Below are positions 52,727-61,583 of a stretch of DNA of 64,000 bases, in pieces; position 1 is the stretch's first letter, and every line of letters starts with the position of its first letter. Under the pieces are notes generated by a model. It was given only the letters and a program-made list of their open reading frames with translations. It ran no database searches and had not been told where the DNA came from. Made by a program: the position numbers and the translations under genes. The stretch covers positions 24,783 to 88,782 of the forward strand of contig JBLHWY010000007.1 of NCBI GenBank assembly GCA_047629195.1, read 5' to 3'. The DNA is from UBA4582 sp047629195 (GTDB lineage Bacteria; Pseudomonadota; Gammaproteobacteria; Pseudomonadales; Azotimanducaceae).

Positions 52727-54993
52727 TAAATCTGCTTCGACATTTTCCAGATATGATCAGCCACAATTGCCTCAGTTAACACCTGAGGCAACACAGTCGC
52801 AGGCTTGTCATCGGTTGCCGGTCCATAAAGCAGATACAAGGGCACGCCGCTGCGTTCGTATTCTTCAAGCTTTTGCGTAATCGCTGGATCTTCGTTGGTC
52901 CAATCACCTTTGAGGTAAGCAACATCGTTTTCTCGGAACAACTTTGCAGTTGACAATTTATTTAGTGCAACTACTTCGTTTACCTGACATGTGATACACC
53001 AGGCAGCAGTGAAGTTAATAAAGACGGGGCCTTCCTTTCTAAGCTCGGCAAGACGTGCTGCACTATATTTTTCAATTTCAGGGCCGACATAGGTGCTGCG
53101 GGAGCCCTTCTTTTTGGCACTTGTGTCCCCTGCGCTTGCTTCTGCCCCACCGGCACTGCTTTCACTTTGAAGTGGCAAATAGATTGCTCCTGCCACTAGC
53201 ATGACAACTGCGAGCCAAACAATTCTGCGTTGTGTCGGTGAGCCGTCTGCATTTCGAAGTAGCCAGACAGCAAACGTGATTAATAGTAAACCCATCATGA
53301 CAATCGTGACGCCGGTACTATCAACCTGAAAACCTAAAACCCACATCAACCAAATAACGGTGGCAAACATCGGAAAAGCAAGCAACTCCTTGAATCGGAC
53401 CATCCAATTACCCGGTCTCGGCATACGTCGAAGCAAAGCTGGCGAGTAACACAGTAAAAGATAGGGAATCGCCATGCCAAAACCCAGCGAAGCAAAGATT
53501 AACAGTGCCACGTAAGCTGGTTGTGTCAGCGCAAAACCGATAGCTGTAGCCATGAAGGGCGCTGTACAAGGTGCGGCAACAACGGCTGCTAACACGCCTG
53601 TGAAAAACGAGCCCGACAGACCTTCCTTGTTGGCTAGCGACTGACCAACATTCATCATGCCAGCGCCGATCTCAAAATAGCCCGACAGACTCAAACCAAT
53701 CAGGAAGAACAAATAAACCAAAAGTGTTATCACGATGGGCGATTGCAGTTGAAAACCCCAACCAATCTGAGCACCACCGGCGCGCAGCAAAAGCAGCACA
53801 CCTGCGATGGCAACAAAACTGAGCACTACCCCAACCGTATAGACCCAGCCGTGCAAACGAACGCTGCCCGACTTTGAGCCGGTTTGCTGCACTAGGGACA
53901 ACACCTTGATCGACAACACGGGAAAAACACAGGGCATCAAATTGAGGATCATGCCGCCGATCAAAGCAAATAGCAGCGCCTGAACCAAAGCGTTGAAATC
54001 AACAGTCGTATTGACTTGCTCGCCTTGTTTGGCTCCTGCTGCCGCCACTGCTTCAGGGTTAAACGAAAAGGCATTCACTATTTCAGCACCTGCATCTTCC
54101 GTCACCACAATGATCCCTTCAAACGAGCTACTGGGACCATAGTCCCAACCGGTTGTCAGTGTCATTTGAATACCGGTTTCGTCGATCTTTACCAACTGTT
54201 CCGCGGGATTCTCCATCACCCCCTCTGTGAATGGAAAATAGTCAATTGACTTGATTCTCTCGGGCACTAACGCCGGCATATCAATTTCGATATTGACCGT
54301 AGCGACTTCGCCTTCTGCGTGCGGTAGGACAAAGAAACGAGTCGGTACACCGATGGGCTGTGGTATTTTGCGACGAACCGCCTCAAATGTTTCAACTAGA
54401 TTGGGATCGATCAAAGCCTCACCGACCGGAATCTTGATCACCAGATTTGCATCCTCAGGAATACAAATGTCGGCACACACCAGCCATTGTGCCCGAGCGC
54501 TAAGGGTCACTTCTGAACCATTAAAATCCGCCGGTATCGTAACCTGAACGGGAAATAAAACTTCCCCGTGGTAGCCATAGTTCATCAGCGGACCGTAGGG
54601 CACACGGTCAGGGAATGGCCATTGAATTTCACCCGCTGCAAAACCGGGAGGTAAATCCCAGATGAGTTCTGTGGGCGCGCCTGAATCACCAGGGTTGCGC
54701 CAATAGGTATGCCAACCTTCGCGAATATTCTGCCTTAAGGCGACCCAAACAGTAGATCCTGGCGCCACCACCTGCAGCTCACTGATCAACGTCACTTCGA
54801 CATTGCCTTGTTGCACATTATCTAGGGCTGATCCTGCTCCGATAGCGGGAAATGGCAGCATAGAAAAGCCAAACAGCAGCGCGCCGAGAAGACCCAGACG
54901 TCTCAACAAACCAGATTGATGGTATTTCTTGTGTGTCTCCCTACTTAATAAAAAGAGCTTTGGTAAAAAGAGCCTTGGTAAAATCGATCTCAA
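52726..54993 (-). CDS. DsbD-family protein-disulfide reductase
   Basis: A protein of up to 755 aa that moves reducing power from cytoplasmic thioredoxin across the inner membrane. Signal-like hydrophobic N-terminus (about 33-53); periplasmic domain (about 60-310) with cysteines C173 and C177 in LVCADICIPE; an eight-TM central domain with the key cysteines C355 (MPCVFPVL) and C476 (AAPCTAPF); and a C-terminal thioredoxin-like domain with W665-C-I-T-C669. The layout matches ScsB/DsbD-like proteins. The start is uncertain: the frame opens at a TTG (54991-54993) inside a tandem repeat, and an internal TTG near 54906 may be real. An AGGGAG is present about 30 nt before that second TTG. Confidence 0.9.
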   Translation of the reverse strand: MRSILPRLFLPKLFLLSRETHKKYHQSGLLRRLGLLGALLFGFSMLPFPAIGAGSALDNVQQGNVEVTLISELQVVAPGSTVWVALRQNIREGWHTYWRNPGDSGAPTELIWDLPPGFAAGEIQWPFPDRVPYGPLMNYGYHGEVLFPVQVTIPADFNGSEVTLSARAQWLVCADICIPEDANLVIKIPVGEALIDPNLVETFEAVRRKIPQPIGVPTRFFVLPHAEGEVATVNIEIDMPALVPERIKSIDYFPFTEGVMENPAEQLVKIDETGIQMTLTTGWDYGPSSSFEGIIVVTEDAGAEIVNAFSFNPEAVAAAGAKQGEQVNTTVDFNALVQALLFALIGGMILNLMPCVFPVLSIKVLSLVQQTGSKSGSVRLHGWVYTVGVVLSFVAIAGVLLLLRAGGAQIGWGFQLQSPIVITLLVYLFFLIGLSLSGYFEIGAGMMNVGQSLANKEGLSGSFFTGVLAAVVAAPCTAPFMATAIGFALTQPAYVALLIFASLGFGMAIPYLLLCYSPALLRRMPRPGNWMVRFKELLAFPMFATVIWLMWVLGFQVDSTGVTIVMMGLLLITFAVWLLRNADGSPTQRRIVWLAVVMLVAGAIYLPLQSESSAGGAEASAGDTSAKKKGSRSTYVGPEIEKYSAARLAELRKEGPVFINFTAAWCITCQVNEVVALNKLSTAKLFRENDVAYLKGDWTNEDPAITQKLEEYERSGVPLYLLYGPATDDKPATVLPQVLTEAIVADHIWKMSKQI

Positions 54994-55015
54994 TTAAAAG
55001 AACCTCAATAAAATG
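54950..55015. repeat. 15-bp tandem repeat over the DsbD 5' end
   Basis: AAAAAGAGCTTTGGT (54950-54964) is followed by AAAAAGAGCCTTGGT (54965-54979), one mismatch apart, then by two decayed units to about 55015. The first two copies lie inside the longest reading of the DsbD gene and encode the repetitive LPRLFLPKLFLL. Confidence 0.85.
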
Positions 55016-55059
55016 ATACTGCGACAACTAGATAATCCCAAATAAAGAGACCGGAGAAA

Positions 55060-56616
55060 TCAGGGTCTCATTCCCCAAGTAACAGGTCCTTTTAACTCTT
55101 CCAACAAGGGCTCAATCCAATCAACCCATTTGCACAGCCGTGAGCGCGTTTCCCTGGGGTCAATAAGTTCATGCACGGCAAAACTCTCCATCATTGGAAA
55201 TGGCGATCTGTTCGCCATCAAACTCTGCTCTAATTCTCGCCGTTTTGCATCGGGATCAGGTGCAGCGGCAATCTCTTTGTGGAAAGCAACGGCGACGCCA
55301 CCTTCAACGGGTAGTGCGCCCATTTCCCAGGATGGCCAGGCCAGTTTATAGTTGTTGGGCGAATAATGTGCGGCCGAAGCCACGCCGAAGGATTTGTGAA
55401 TAGCGACCGTTGCCCAGGGTACCGTAGACTGCACAGCCGCAGCGATGGCACTCATACCGTAACGAATCGTGCCTTCATTTTCGGCGTCAGGGCCTATCAT
55501 AAAACCCGGCTCATCGAGGAAATTAACAATCGGGATATGAAAGGTGTCACACAGCTCCATCATTCGTTTGGCTTTCTGAGAGCCCGTGGCTGTCATGGCA
55601 CCCGCAAAGTGCTTGCAATCATTGGCGATAATACCAACTACGGCACCATCAAGTCTGGCAAAACCAGTAATTTGTCCTTGCCCATAAAACGGCGAAATCT
55701 CAAAAAAATGTGCATCATCGACCACATGCTCAATCAGGTCTCTCATTTCAAAGGGAATACGGCCATCTTTCGGCACAATGGAAAGCAGTTCCTCGTTTGC
55801 CCGGTTTGGATCATCTTCGCAATGAAACCGTTCAGCTAGCTGCCACACATTCTGTGGCATATAACTCAAGAACTCGCGTATCTGATCAAATGCATCTTCT
55901 TCTGTTTCGGCAACATTATTAACAATGCCGCTGCGGGTATGGACTCGCCATCCGCCTAACTGCTCCTTCGTCATCGCGACGCCGAGTGCACGCTCAACAA
56001 CAGCTGGACCTGCCACCAATACTTGCGAAATATTCTTCACCATCACCGAAAAATGAGAGGCAACCAGACGACCCGCAGGAAAGCCCGCAACCGGCCCCAT
56101 TGCGCCCGACACAACTGGCACAGTATTCATGGCCTCAGCAATAATCTTGAATCGCGGTACCGCATTAACTGGCGAGCCAACCGTTTGAGGCCGTTTACCG
56201 CCGGAACCTGCGACACTGCCGCCGCCACCTTCCAGCATTCGCACCAAGGGTACTTTGAACTGAACGGCCAGTTCTTCTGCGTAAACGCTTTTGCGCAAAC
56301 CCGCGCCGTTAGGTGAACCGCCTTTAAGCGTGAAATCTTCACCGCCGACCGCGACACGATTGCCATTTATCTCGCCAAACCCAATCACGTAGTTTGCCGG
56401 CGAAAATGAGGTGATAACGCCAGACTCATCTTTTTCAGCGAAACCTGCACCTTCTCCGTGCTCTTCGAAACTGTCTTGTTCAACCAGCTTCTCTATGCGC
56501 TCTCTGATGGTAAGCCGACCTTTTGCATGTTGCAGCGCAACGCCTTCTTCCCCGCCCTGCTGGCGCGATAGTTCACGTCGAAGTTCTATTTCTTCCGCTT
56601 CATTTTCCCAGCTCAT
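55060..56616 (-). CDS. acyl-CoA carboxylase carboxyltransferase subunit (beta type)
   Basis: A 518-aa carboxyltransferase (crotonase-fold) that transfers CO2 from biotin to acyl-CoA, e.g. acetyl-, propionyl- or geranyl-CoA. The crotonase halves are visible: EGGGGSVAGSGGK with an oxyanion glycine loop, FPAGRLVASHFSVMVKN, and in the second half EPGFMIGPDAENEGTIRYGMSA and AWPSWEMGALPVEGGVAVAF. It lies without an alpha (biotin) subunit on the same strand; the partner must be elsewhere. The substrate cannot be assigned from the sequence. Confidence 0.9.
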   Translation of the reverse strand: MSWENEAEEIELRRELSRQQGGEEGVALQHAKGRLTIRERIEKLVEQDSFEEHGEGAGFAEKDESGVITSFSPANYVIGFGEINGNRVAVGGEDFTLKGGSPNGAGLRKSVYAEELAVQFKVPLVRMLEGGGGSVAGSGGKRPQTVGSPVNAVPRFKIIAEAMNTVPVVSGAMGPVAGFPAGRLVASHFSVMVKNISQVLVAGPAVVERALGVAMTKEQLGGWRVHTRSGIVNNVAETEEDAFDQIREFLSYMPQNVWQLAERFHCEDDPNRANEELLSIVPKDGRIPFEMRDLIEHVVDDAHFFEISPFYGQGQITGFARLDGAVVGIIANDCKHFAGAMTATGSQKAKRMMELCDTFHIPIVNFLDEPGFMIGPDAENEGTIRYGMSAIAAAVQSTVPWATVAIHKSFGVASAAHYSPNNYKLAWPSWEMGALPVEGGVAVAFHKEIAAAPDPDAKRRELEQSLMANRSPFPMMESFAVHELIDPRETRSRLCKWVDWIEPLLEELKGPVTWGMRP

Positions 56617-56824
56617 TTTTTCTTGCTCGCTCTATTACTTGATCTATTAAAAGCACCCTTATATCAATTCAGTGCCCCAGCGTACAACTGCATGCTGGTC
56701 TAAATGGAATGGAATAGGCATTATTGATGACGTTCTCCTCAAAACCTATTTAAAACAAGCAGCGAATTGCATGCCCTCCATTTTGAGCCTTTGATTTCAA
56801 ACCTTTCATTACGAGGATAGCCCT

Positions 56825-57460
56825 ATGAGCGAATCTACCCAAAAACCTACCAGCAAAAGCGATTCCAACAAAGACATGAACCCTAGCCCACTATATGGCA
56901 CCGGTGCCCGAGCACTGCAGGACGAATTTGATAGTCGGCGTCTGGCGGATAGGCTGGTAGACCTAACCCTTCATAGTGAACTTACCGAGGAAGACATCAC
57001 GCTGATTTCTCTGCAATCGACTGTGTGGCTTGCCACTGTGGACGAAGCCGGATGGCCGGATGTCTCCTACAAAGGAGGCGTGACGGGGTTTGTTTCTATT
57101 AAAAGTAGTACTGAGCTTAGGCTACCCATCTTTGATGGCAATGGTATGTTCCGTACCTTGGGTAATCTCAAAGACAATGGCAAAATTGCTTTATTATTCT
57201 TAGACAATGGACGCCCCTGGCGCATCCGCATTCACGGCACAGCTGTCGTATCAACGCTTCCTGCTGATTGCGAAGAATTTGACGGAGCCATTGGCACAGT
57301 GATCGTCTCAATCCTGCGAATTTTCCCGAACTGTGGCAGATATATTCACACCCAGTCATCAGAATCTGAAATATCAGCTTTTGTGCCGCAACCTGGACAT
57401 CAACCCCCTGCTCCAGAATGGAAATCACACCCTGCTATTAAGGATTCCTTACCCAGATAA
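56825..57460 (+). CDS. pyridoxamine 5'-phosphate oxidase family protein
   Basis: A split-barrel flavoprotein of 211 aa with an N-terminal disordered S/T/K/N-rich stretch (about 1-25). The FMN-binding domain (about 55-140) includes TVWLATVDEAGWPDVSYKGGVTGFV and RIRIHGTAVV. Members include FMN-dependent oxidases and F420-like enzymes; the true PNPO catalytic residues are not certain here. The start has GAGGA about 9 nt upstream. It precedes the SDR at 57620 by 160 bp. Confidence 0.85.
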   Translation: MSESTQKPTSKSDSNKDMNPSPLYGTGARALQDEFDSRRLADRLVDLTLHSELTEEDITLISLQSTVWLATVDEAGWPDVSYKGGVTGFVSIKSSTELRLPIFDGNGMFRTLGNLKDNGKIALLFLDNGRPWRIRIHGTAVVSTLPADCEEFDGAIGTVIVSILRIFPNCGRYIHTQSSESEISAFVPQPGHQPPAPEWKSHPAIKDSLPR

Positions 57461-57565
57461 ATGTAGGGATAGATACCTGAATTACTTGTCTGAATAAGAG
57501 TGGTTAGGCACTATCAATGGAGCAACTTTTAGTGAGCAATCTTCAGCACACATATAGATTTTTCG

Positions 57566-57605
57566 AATTTAGTTCAAACGACACATAATTTAATTCAAAC
57601 GGAAC
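57566..57605. repeat. 21-bp imperfect tandem duplication upstream of the SDR gene
   Basis: AATTTAGTTCAAACGACACAT (57566-57586) is followed by AATTTAATTCAAACGGAAC (57587-57605), in the leader directly before the ribosome-binding site GAGGG. Confidence 0.75.
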
Positions 57606-57619
57606 GTATAGAGGGATTC

Positions 57620-58393
57620 ATGGGTAGATTAGACAACAGAGTAGCTTTGATCACCGGCGCGGCAATGGGTATAGGTCGCGCATGTGCAGATCGATTAGCG
57701 AGTGAAGGCGCCAAGGTCGTCATCACAGATGTAGAAGATCACGCTGGGCAGGAAACGGTCGAAGCTTTGAAAGCAAAAGGTTATGACGCTCACTATATCC
57801 ACCAAGATGTCACCAATGAGGGGCAGTGGCAGTCAGTACTCGCTGAAATCGAACAATTACACGGTCGGCTGGATATTCTCGTCAATAACGCGGGTATCGC
57901 GATTCGGAAATCGATTTTCGAGATGACCATGGATGAATACCAGTTACAGAACAGTATTAACCTTGATGGGGTATTTATGGGACTGAAGTATGGCATTCCC
58001 TTGATCGCCAAAACCGAGGGTGGATCAGTCATCAATCTATCATCCGTCGCCGGCCTTAAAGCTTCTCCGGGATTGTCGGCCTATGCCATGACAAAAGGCG
58101 GGGTTCGCCTGCTGAGCAAATCAGTAGCGAAAGAATGTATCGCTGCCGGGATTAAAGTAAGGGTAAATTCAGTTCATCCGGGCATTATTCAAACCGCGAT
58201 CTGGGACAAGATGGGTACTCCAGAAGGTGGCGGCAATCAGATCGATATCGAAGAACTAGCGACTAACGCAGTTCCCGGCGGTCTACTCGGTAAACCCAGC
58301 GATATTGCAGACGGAGTACTGTTTCTTGCCTCCGACGAATCAAGATATGTAAACGGCAGTGAACTCGTCATAGATCACGCGATCTCTGCATAA
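57620..58393 (+). CDS. short-chain dehydrogenase/reductase
   Basis: A classical SDR of 257 aa. TGAAMGIGRACADRL holds the cofactor motif (12-26), NNAG follows near 90, then the catalytic Ser in INLSSVAGL, Y-A-M-T-K (YxxxK, about 154-158) and a C-terminal YVNGSELVIDHA in the usual place of VDGG. The residue after the second beta strand (DVEDHAG) suggests NAD preference. The substrate is unknown; similar proteins act on steroids, sugars or 3-oxoacyl groups. GAGGG is 6 nt before the ATG, and a hairpin follows the stop. Confidence 0.92.
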   Translation: MGRLDNRVALITGAAMGIGRACADRLASEGAKVVITDVEDHAGQETVEALKAKGYDAHYIHQDVTNEGQWQSVLAEIEQLHGRLDILVNNAGIAIRKSIFEMTMDEYQLQNSINLDGVFMGLKYGIPLIAKTEGGSVINLSSVAGLKASPGLSAYAMTKGGVRLLSKSVAKECIAAGIKVRVNSVHPGIIQTAIWDKMGTPEGGGNQIDIEELATNAVPGGLLGKPSDIADGVLFLASDESRYVNGSELVIDHAISA

Positions 58394-58394
58394 T

Positions 58395-58418
58395 GTGCTC
58401 TCTAAATGAAGAGAGCAC
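58395..58418 (+). terminator. hairpin after SDR gene
   Basis: GTGCTCTCT (58395-58403) and AGAGAGCAC (58410-58418) form a perfect nine-bp stem around AAATGA, one base after the stop codon. No T-tract follows, so termination may be Rho-assisted or weak; mRNA stability is an alternative role. Confidence 0.5.
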
Positions 58419-58623
58419 CTAGCGGGGTAGCTCGCGAGAGTGAATTGCGAGGGCGTCTGTATACACAAGTAAAAAGAAACACAGTGCATATAAGCAAATG
58501 AAATTAGAAAACTCCGGCTTATCATGATATGTTGCGCTGCGGAAAAGTACGGGAACACGCACGTAGGCTGATTCCCACAACTAAAACAAACATCTAGACT
58601 AAAACACAAAATTGGGGTTGTTT

Positions 58624-59769
58624 ATGCAAATAGCCGTTCCCTCGGAAACGCATGGGCTCGAAAAACGAGTCGCATTAATTCCGGATTCAGTCAAAAAATT
58701 AACCAAAGCTGGTTTTGAAATTCGAGTTGAAAAAGGACTCGGTGATCACGCTGGATTCCAGGACGCTCAATATGAAGAAGCCGGTGCGGTGATCGTAGAA
58801 GATCGGGCAGCCTTAATGGCATCGGGTGATATCGTGCTTAGGGTGCGAAAGCCAACCCTAGAAGATATCGACGGCCTGAAAAAAGGTTGCATCCATATCA
58901 GCTACCTAGACCCTTACAACGAAAACGAACTCGTTGATGCGATGGCAGCAAAAGGCATCAGTGCCATCAGTATGGAAATGATTCCCAGAACGACACGCGC
59001 GCAAAAGATGGACGCATTAAGCTCTCAGGCTAACCTTGCAGGTTATGTCATGGTCCTACTTGCAGCGAGTCATCTTGATAGAATTCTACCAATGATGATG
59101 ACCCCTGCAGGTACCTTGAGTCCTTCACGGGTATTTGTCATTGGCGCAGGTGTTGCTGGTTTACAAGCCATTGCCACCGCCAAACGACTCGGCGCTAAGG
59201 TTGAAGCCTTTGACACGAGACCCGTTGTTGCTGAACAAGTGCAATCAGTGGGTGCAAAATTCGTTCACATTGACCTGGGTGAAACAGGACAAACTGAAGG
59301 CGGCTACGCGAAAGAACTGACGCCTGAACAGCTTGAACTGCAAAGACTAGGCATGAAAGACATTATCAGCCAGTCTGATATTGTGATCACCACTGCCCAA
59401 CTCTTTGGTCGACCCGCGCCACGCATCATCACTCGCGACATGGTCGAAGCCATGAAGCCCGGCGGTGTTATCGTGGACATGGCGGTTGACTCCGGCGGTA
59501 ACGTTGAAGGATCTGTCCCCGACCAAATCGTCAACATCAACGGCGTTTCGATTATTGGTAATTCAAACCTACCATCGGAAGTACCCCGCGATGCAAGCCA
59601 GATGTATTCCTCTAACCTGTTTAACCTCATCAGTGAGTACTGGCAGGAAGAAGAGAAAACATTCGATCTGAACCTCGAAGACGACATTATCCAAGGGTGT
59701 TTGATTACCCATGATGGTGCCATCGTTAACGAAGCAATCAAAAACCTCAGAAGCCAGGCAGGAGGCTAA
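58624..59769 (+). CDS. pntAA: NAD(P) transhydrogenase subunit alpha part 1 (PntAA)
   Basis: The NAD(H)-binding domain I of the proton-translocating transhydrogenase, 381 aa. N-terminal MQIAVPSETHGLEKRVALIPD, the conserved RAQKMDALSSQANLAGY, a Rossmann VFVIGAGVAGLQAIATAKRLGAKVEAFDTRP and DMAVDSGGNVEGS are all diagnostic. The gene has the split form, in which the membrane part of alpha is a separate pntAB. The ATG at 58624 is chosen over an in-frame TTG at 58612. Its stop is 6 bp before pntAB. Confidence 0.95.
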   Translation: MQIAVPSETHGLEKRVALIPDSVKKLTKAGFEIRVEKGLGDHAGFQDAQYEEAGAVIVEDRAALMASGDIVLRVRKPTLEDIDGLKKGCIHISYLDPYNENELVDAMAAKGISAISMEMIPRTTRAQKMDALSSQANLAGYVMVLLAASHLDRILPMMMTPAGTLSPSRVFVIGAGVAGLQAIATAKRLGAKVEAFDTRPVVAEQVQSVGAKFVHIDLGETGQTEGGYAKELTPEQLELQRLGMKDIISQSDIVITTAQLFGRPAPRIITRDMVEAMKPGGVIVDMAVDSGGNVEGSVPDQIVNINGVSIIGNSNLPSEVPRDASQMYSSNLFNLISEYWQEEEKTFDLNLEDDIIQGCLITHDGAIVNEAIKNLRSQAGG

Positions 59770-59775
59770 CGACCC

Positions 59776-60084
59776 ATGGAATTAGAAACAATAGTATTTC
59801 TAACCTTTATTCTGGTTCTGTCGATTTTTCTCGGCTTCGAACTTATCTCCAAAGTACCTGCGACTCTGCATACGCCTTTGATGTCTGGCGCTAACGCAAT
59901 TTCAGGTATCACCCTAGCCGGTGCATTTTTGTCCGCCGGCGCAGCACATAGTATGGGCAGCGAAATGGCCACGTACCTCGGTACGGCCGCTGTCGCCTTT
60001 GCAACCATTAACGTCGTTGGCGGCTATCTGGTCACAGATAGAATGCTGGCAATGTTTAAGAGCAAAAATAGGGGCAAAAAATGA
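59776..60084 (+). CDS. pntAB: NAD(P) transhydrogenase subunit alpha part 2 (PntAB)
   Basis: A 102-aa membrane subunit with three or more hydrophobic helices (about 8-26, 38-58, 67-88). LISKVPATLHTPLMSGANAISGI is the hallmark of the domain-II alpha part. A basic C-terminal tail faces the cytoplasm. The stop codon overlaps the pntB start by four bases (ATGA), so translation is coupled. Confidence 0.95.
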   Translation: MELETIVFLTFILVLSIFLGFELISKVPATLHTPLMSGANAISGITLAGAFLSAGAAHSMGSEMATYLGTAAVAFATINVVGGYLVTDRMLAMFKSKNRGKK

Positions 60085-61445
60085 ACACGATTGAACTCAT
60101 TGCGAACTTCGCCTATATCGTTTCGGCAGCCCTATTCATATATGGCTTAAAAATGCTCGGCTCTCCTGCCACCGCAAGAAAAGGTAATTTCCTTTCTTCG
60201 ATGGGTATGCTTATCGCCGTCATTGCGGGTCTTACCGCGCATTCAATTGTTTCTTACGAAATGATTATTGTCGGTATTATCATTGGCTCGATTATCGGTG
60301 CACTTGCAGCTCGACTCGTTGAAATGACATCGATGCCTGAAATGGTAGCGCTGTTTAACGGTTCTGGTGGTGGTGCCAGTCTGTTAGTGGGCTGGGCAAC
60401 GTTGTATAACGACGGCGTCTCAACCTTCACTGCTGTCACCGTTATTCTGGCAATTCTGATCGGTGGCGTCACGCTGACCGGTAGCTTGTTGGCCTACGGC
60501 AAGCTAAGCGAACGAATCGGCAGTGGCGCAATCGTCTTCAACGGTCAGCGTATCGTCAACAGCTTAATCCTCATTGGTTTGATCGGCTCTAGCGTCATGT
60601 TGGTAATGGATCCATCTCCTGATTCAGTCTGGTTCTATGCCGTACTTGGCCTATCACTCCTGCTCGGCATCATGGCAGTCATACCCATCGGCGGCGCAGA
60701 TATGCCGGTTGTGATTTCGCTATTGAACAGCTACTCAGGCATCGCAGCCTGTGCAGCGGGTTTTGCCATCAACAACAACATTCTGATTGTTGCGGGTTCC
60801 TTGGTTGGTGCGAGCGGTATCATTCTGACCAACATCATGTGTAAAGCCATGAATCGATCGCTCGCCAACGTATTATTCTCTGGCTTCGGTGCTGTGAAAC
60901 AAGGCAAGGCAATCGAAGGTGAAGTGAAGCCTATCAGTGTTGAAGATGCATATTATATCCTCGAAGCAGCCCAGAACGTTTGTTTCGTACCAGGTTACGG
61001 CATGGCAGTTGCGCAGGCTCAGCACGTCGTTAAAGAGCTTGGTGAAATACTTGAAGCCAACGGCGCTGAAGTTAGCTATGCAATCCACCCGGTTGCAGGG
61101 CGTATGCCTGGCCACATGAACGTATTGCTCGCTGAAGCCGACGTACCTTACGAGCAGCTTGTTGAAATGGATGAAATCAATCCAAAAATCGAGAATGTGG
61201 ACGTTGCGATCATCATTGGTGCAAACGACGTCGTGAACCCCAGTGCCCGTGAAGATGAAGACAGCCCCATTTACGGTATGCCGATCATCAACGTCGATAA
61301 AGCTCGAACTGTGTTCGTGCTCAAGCGATCGATGGCATCTGGTTTCTCTGGCGTAGATAACCCACTGTTCTTCGGTGAAAATACGCGGATGTTATTCGGT
61401 GATGCGAAAGAGTCGATTTCAGGCATTGTGTCTGAATTTAACTAG
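60081..61445 (+). CDS. pntB: NAD(P) transhydrogenase subunit beta (PntB)
   Basis: A 454-aa subunit with the membrane part of domain II (about 1-260, about eight to nine helices) and NADP(H)-binding domain III (about 270-454). YGMAVAQAQHVVKEL, VAGRMPGHMNVLLAEADVPY and GANDVVNP are diagnostic of domain III. The complex uses the proton gradient to reduce NADP+ with NADH, which supports biosynthesis and thiol/peroxide defence. A strong terminator follows. Confidence 0.96.
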   Translation: MNTIELIANFAYIVSAALFIYGLKMLGSPATARKGNFLSSMGMLIAVIAGLTAHSIVSYEMIIVGIIIGSIIGALAARLVEMTSMPEMVALFNGSGGGASLLVGWATLYNDGVSTFTAVTVILAILIGGVTLTGSLLAYGKLSERIGSGAIVFNGQRIVNSLILIGLIGSSVMLVMDPSPDSVWFYAVLGLSLLLGIMAVIPIGGADMPVVISLLNSYSGIAACAAGFAINNNILIVAGSLVGASGIILTNIMCKAMNRSLANVLFSGFGAVKQGKAIEGEVKPISVEDAYYILEAAQNVCFVPGYGMAVAQAQHVVKELGEILEANGAEVSYAIHPVAGRMPGHMNVLLAEADVPYEQLVEMDEINPKIENVDVAIIIGANDVVNPSAREDEDSPIYGMPIINVDKARTVFVLKRSMASGFSGVDNPLFFGENTRMLFGDAKESISGIVSEFN

Positions 61446-61461
61446 AGCATCAGTTCAATTT

Positions 61462-61503
61462 AAATCTGCCAAATGTGAATAACGTTTGGCAGATTTTTTT
61501 TGT
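61462..61503 (+). terminator. strong intrinsic terminator of pntAA-pntAB-pntB
   Basis: AAATCTGCCAAA (61462-61473) and TTTGGCAGATTT (61485-61496) make a perfect 12-bp stem with an 11-base loop and continue into a T-tract, 16 bp after the pntB stop. Confidence 0.93.
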
Positions 61504-61583
61504 CCGTGAATTACATCTGGCAAAAACACGGTCTACTCTATACGAGCCGTTAAACCCCAACTATTCCTTGAGAAAAATTTAAC

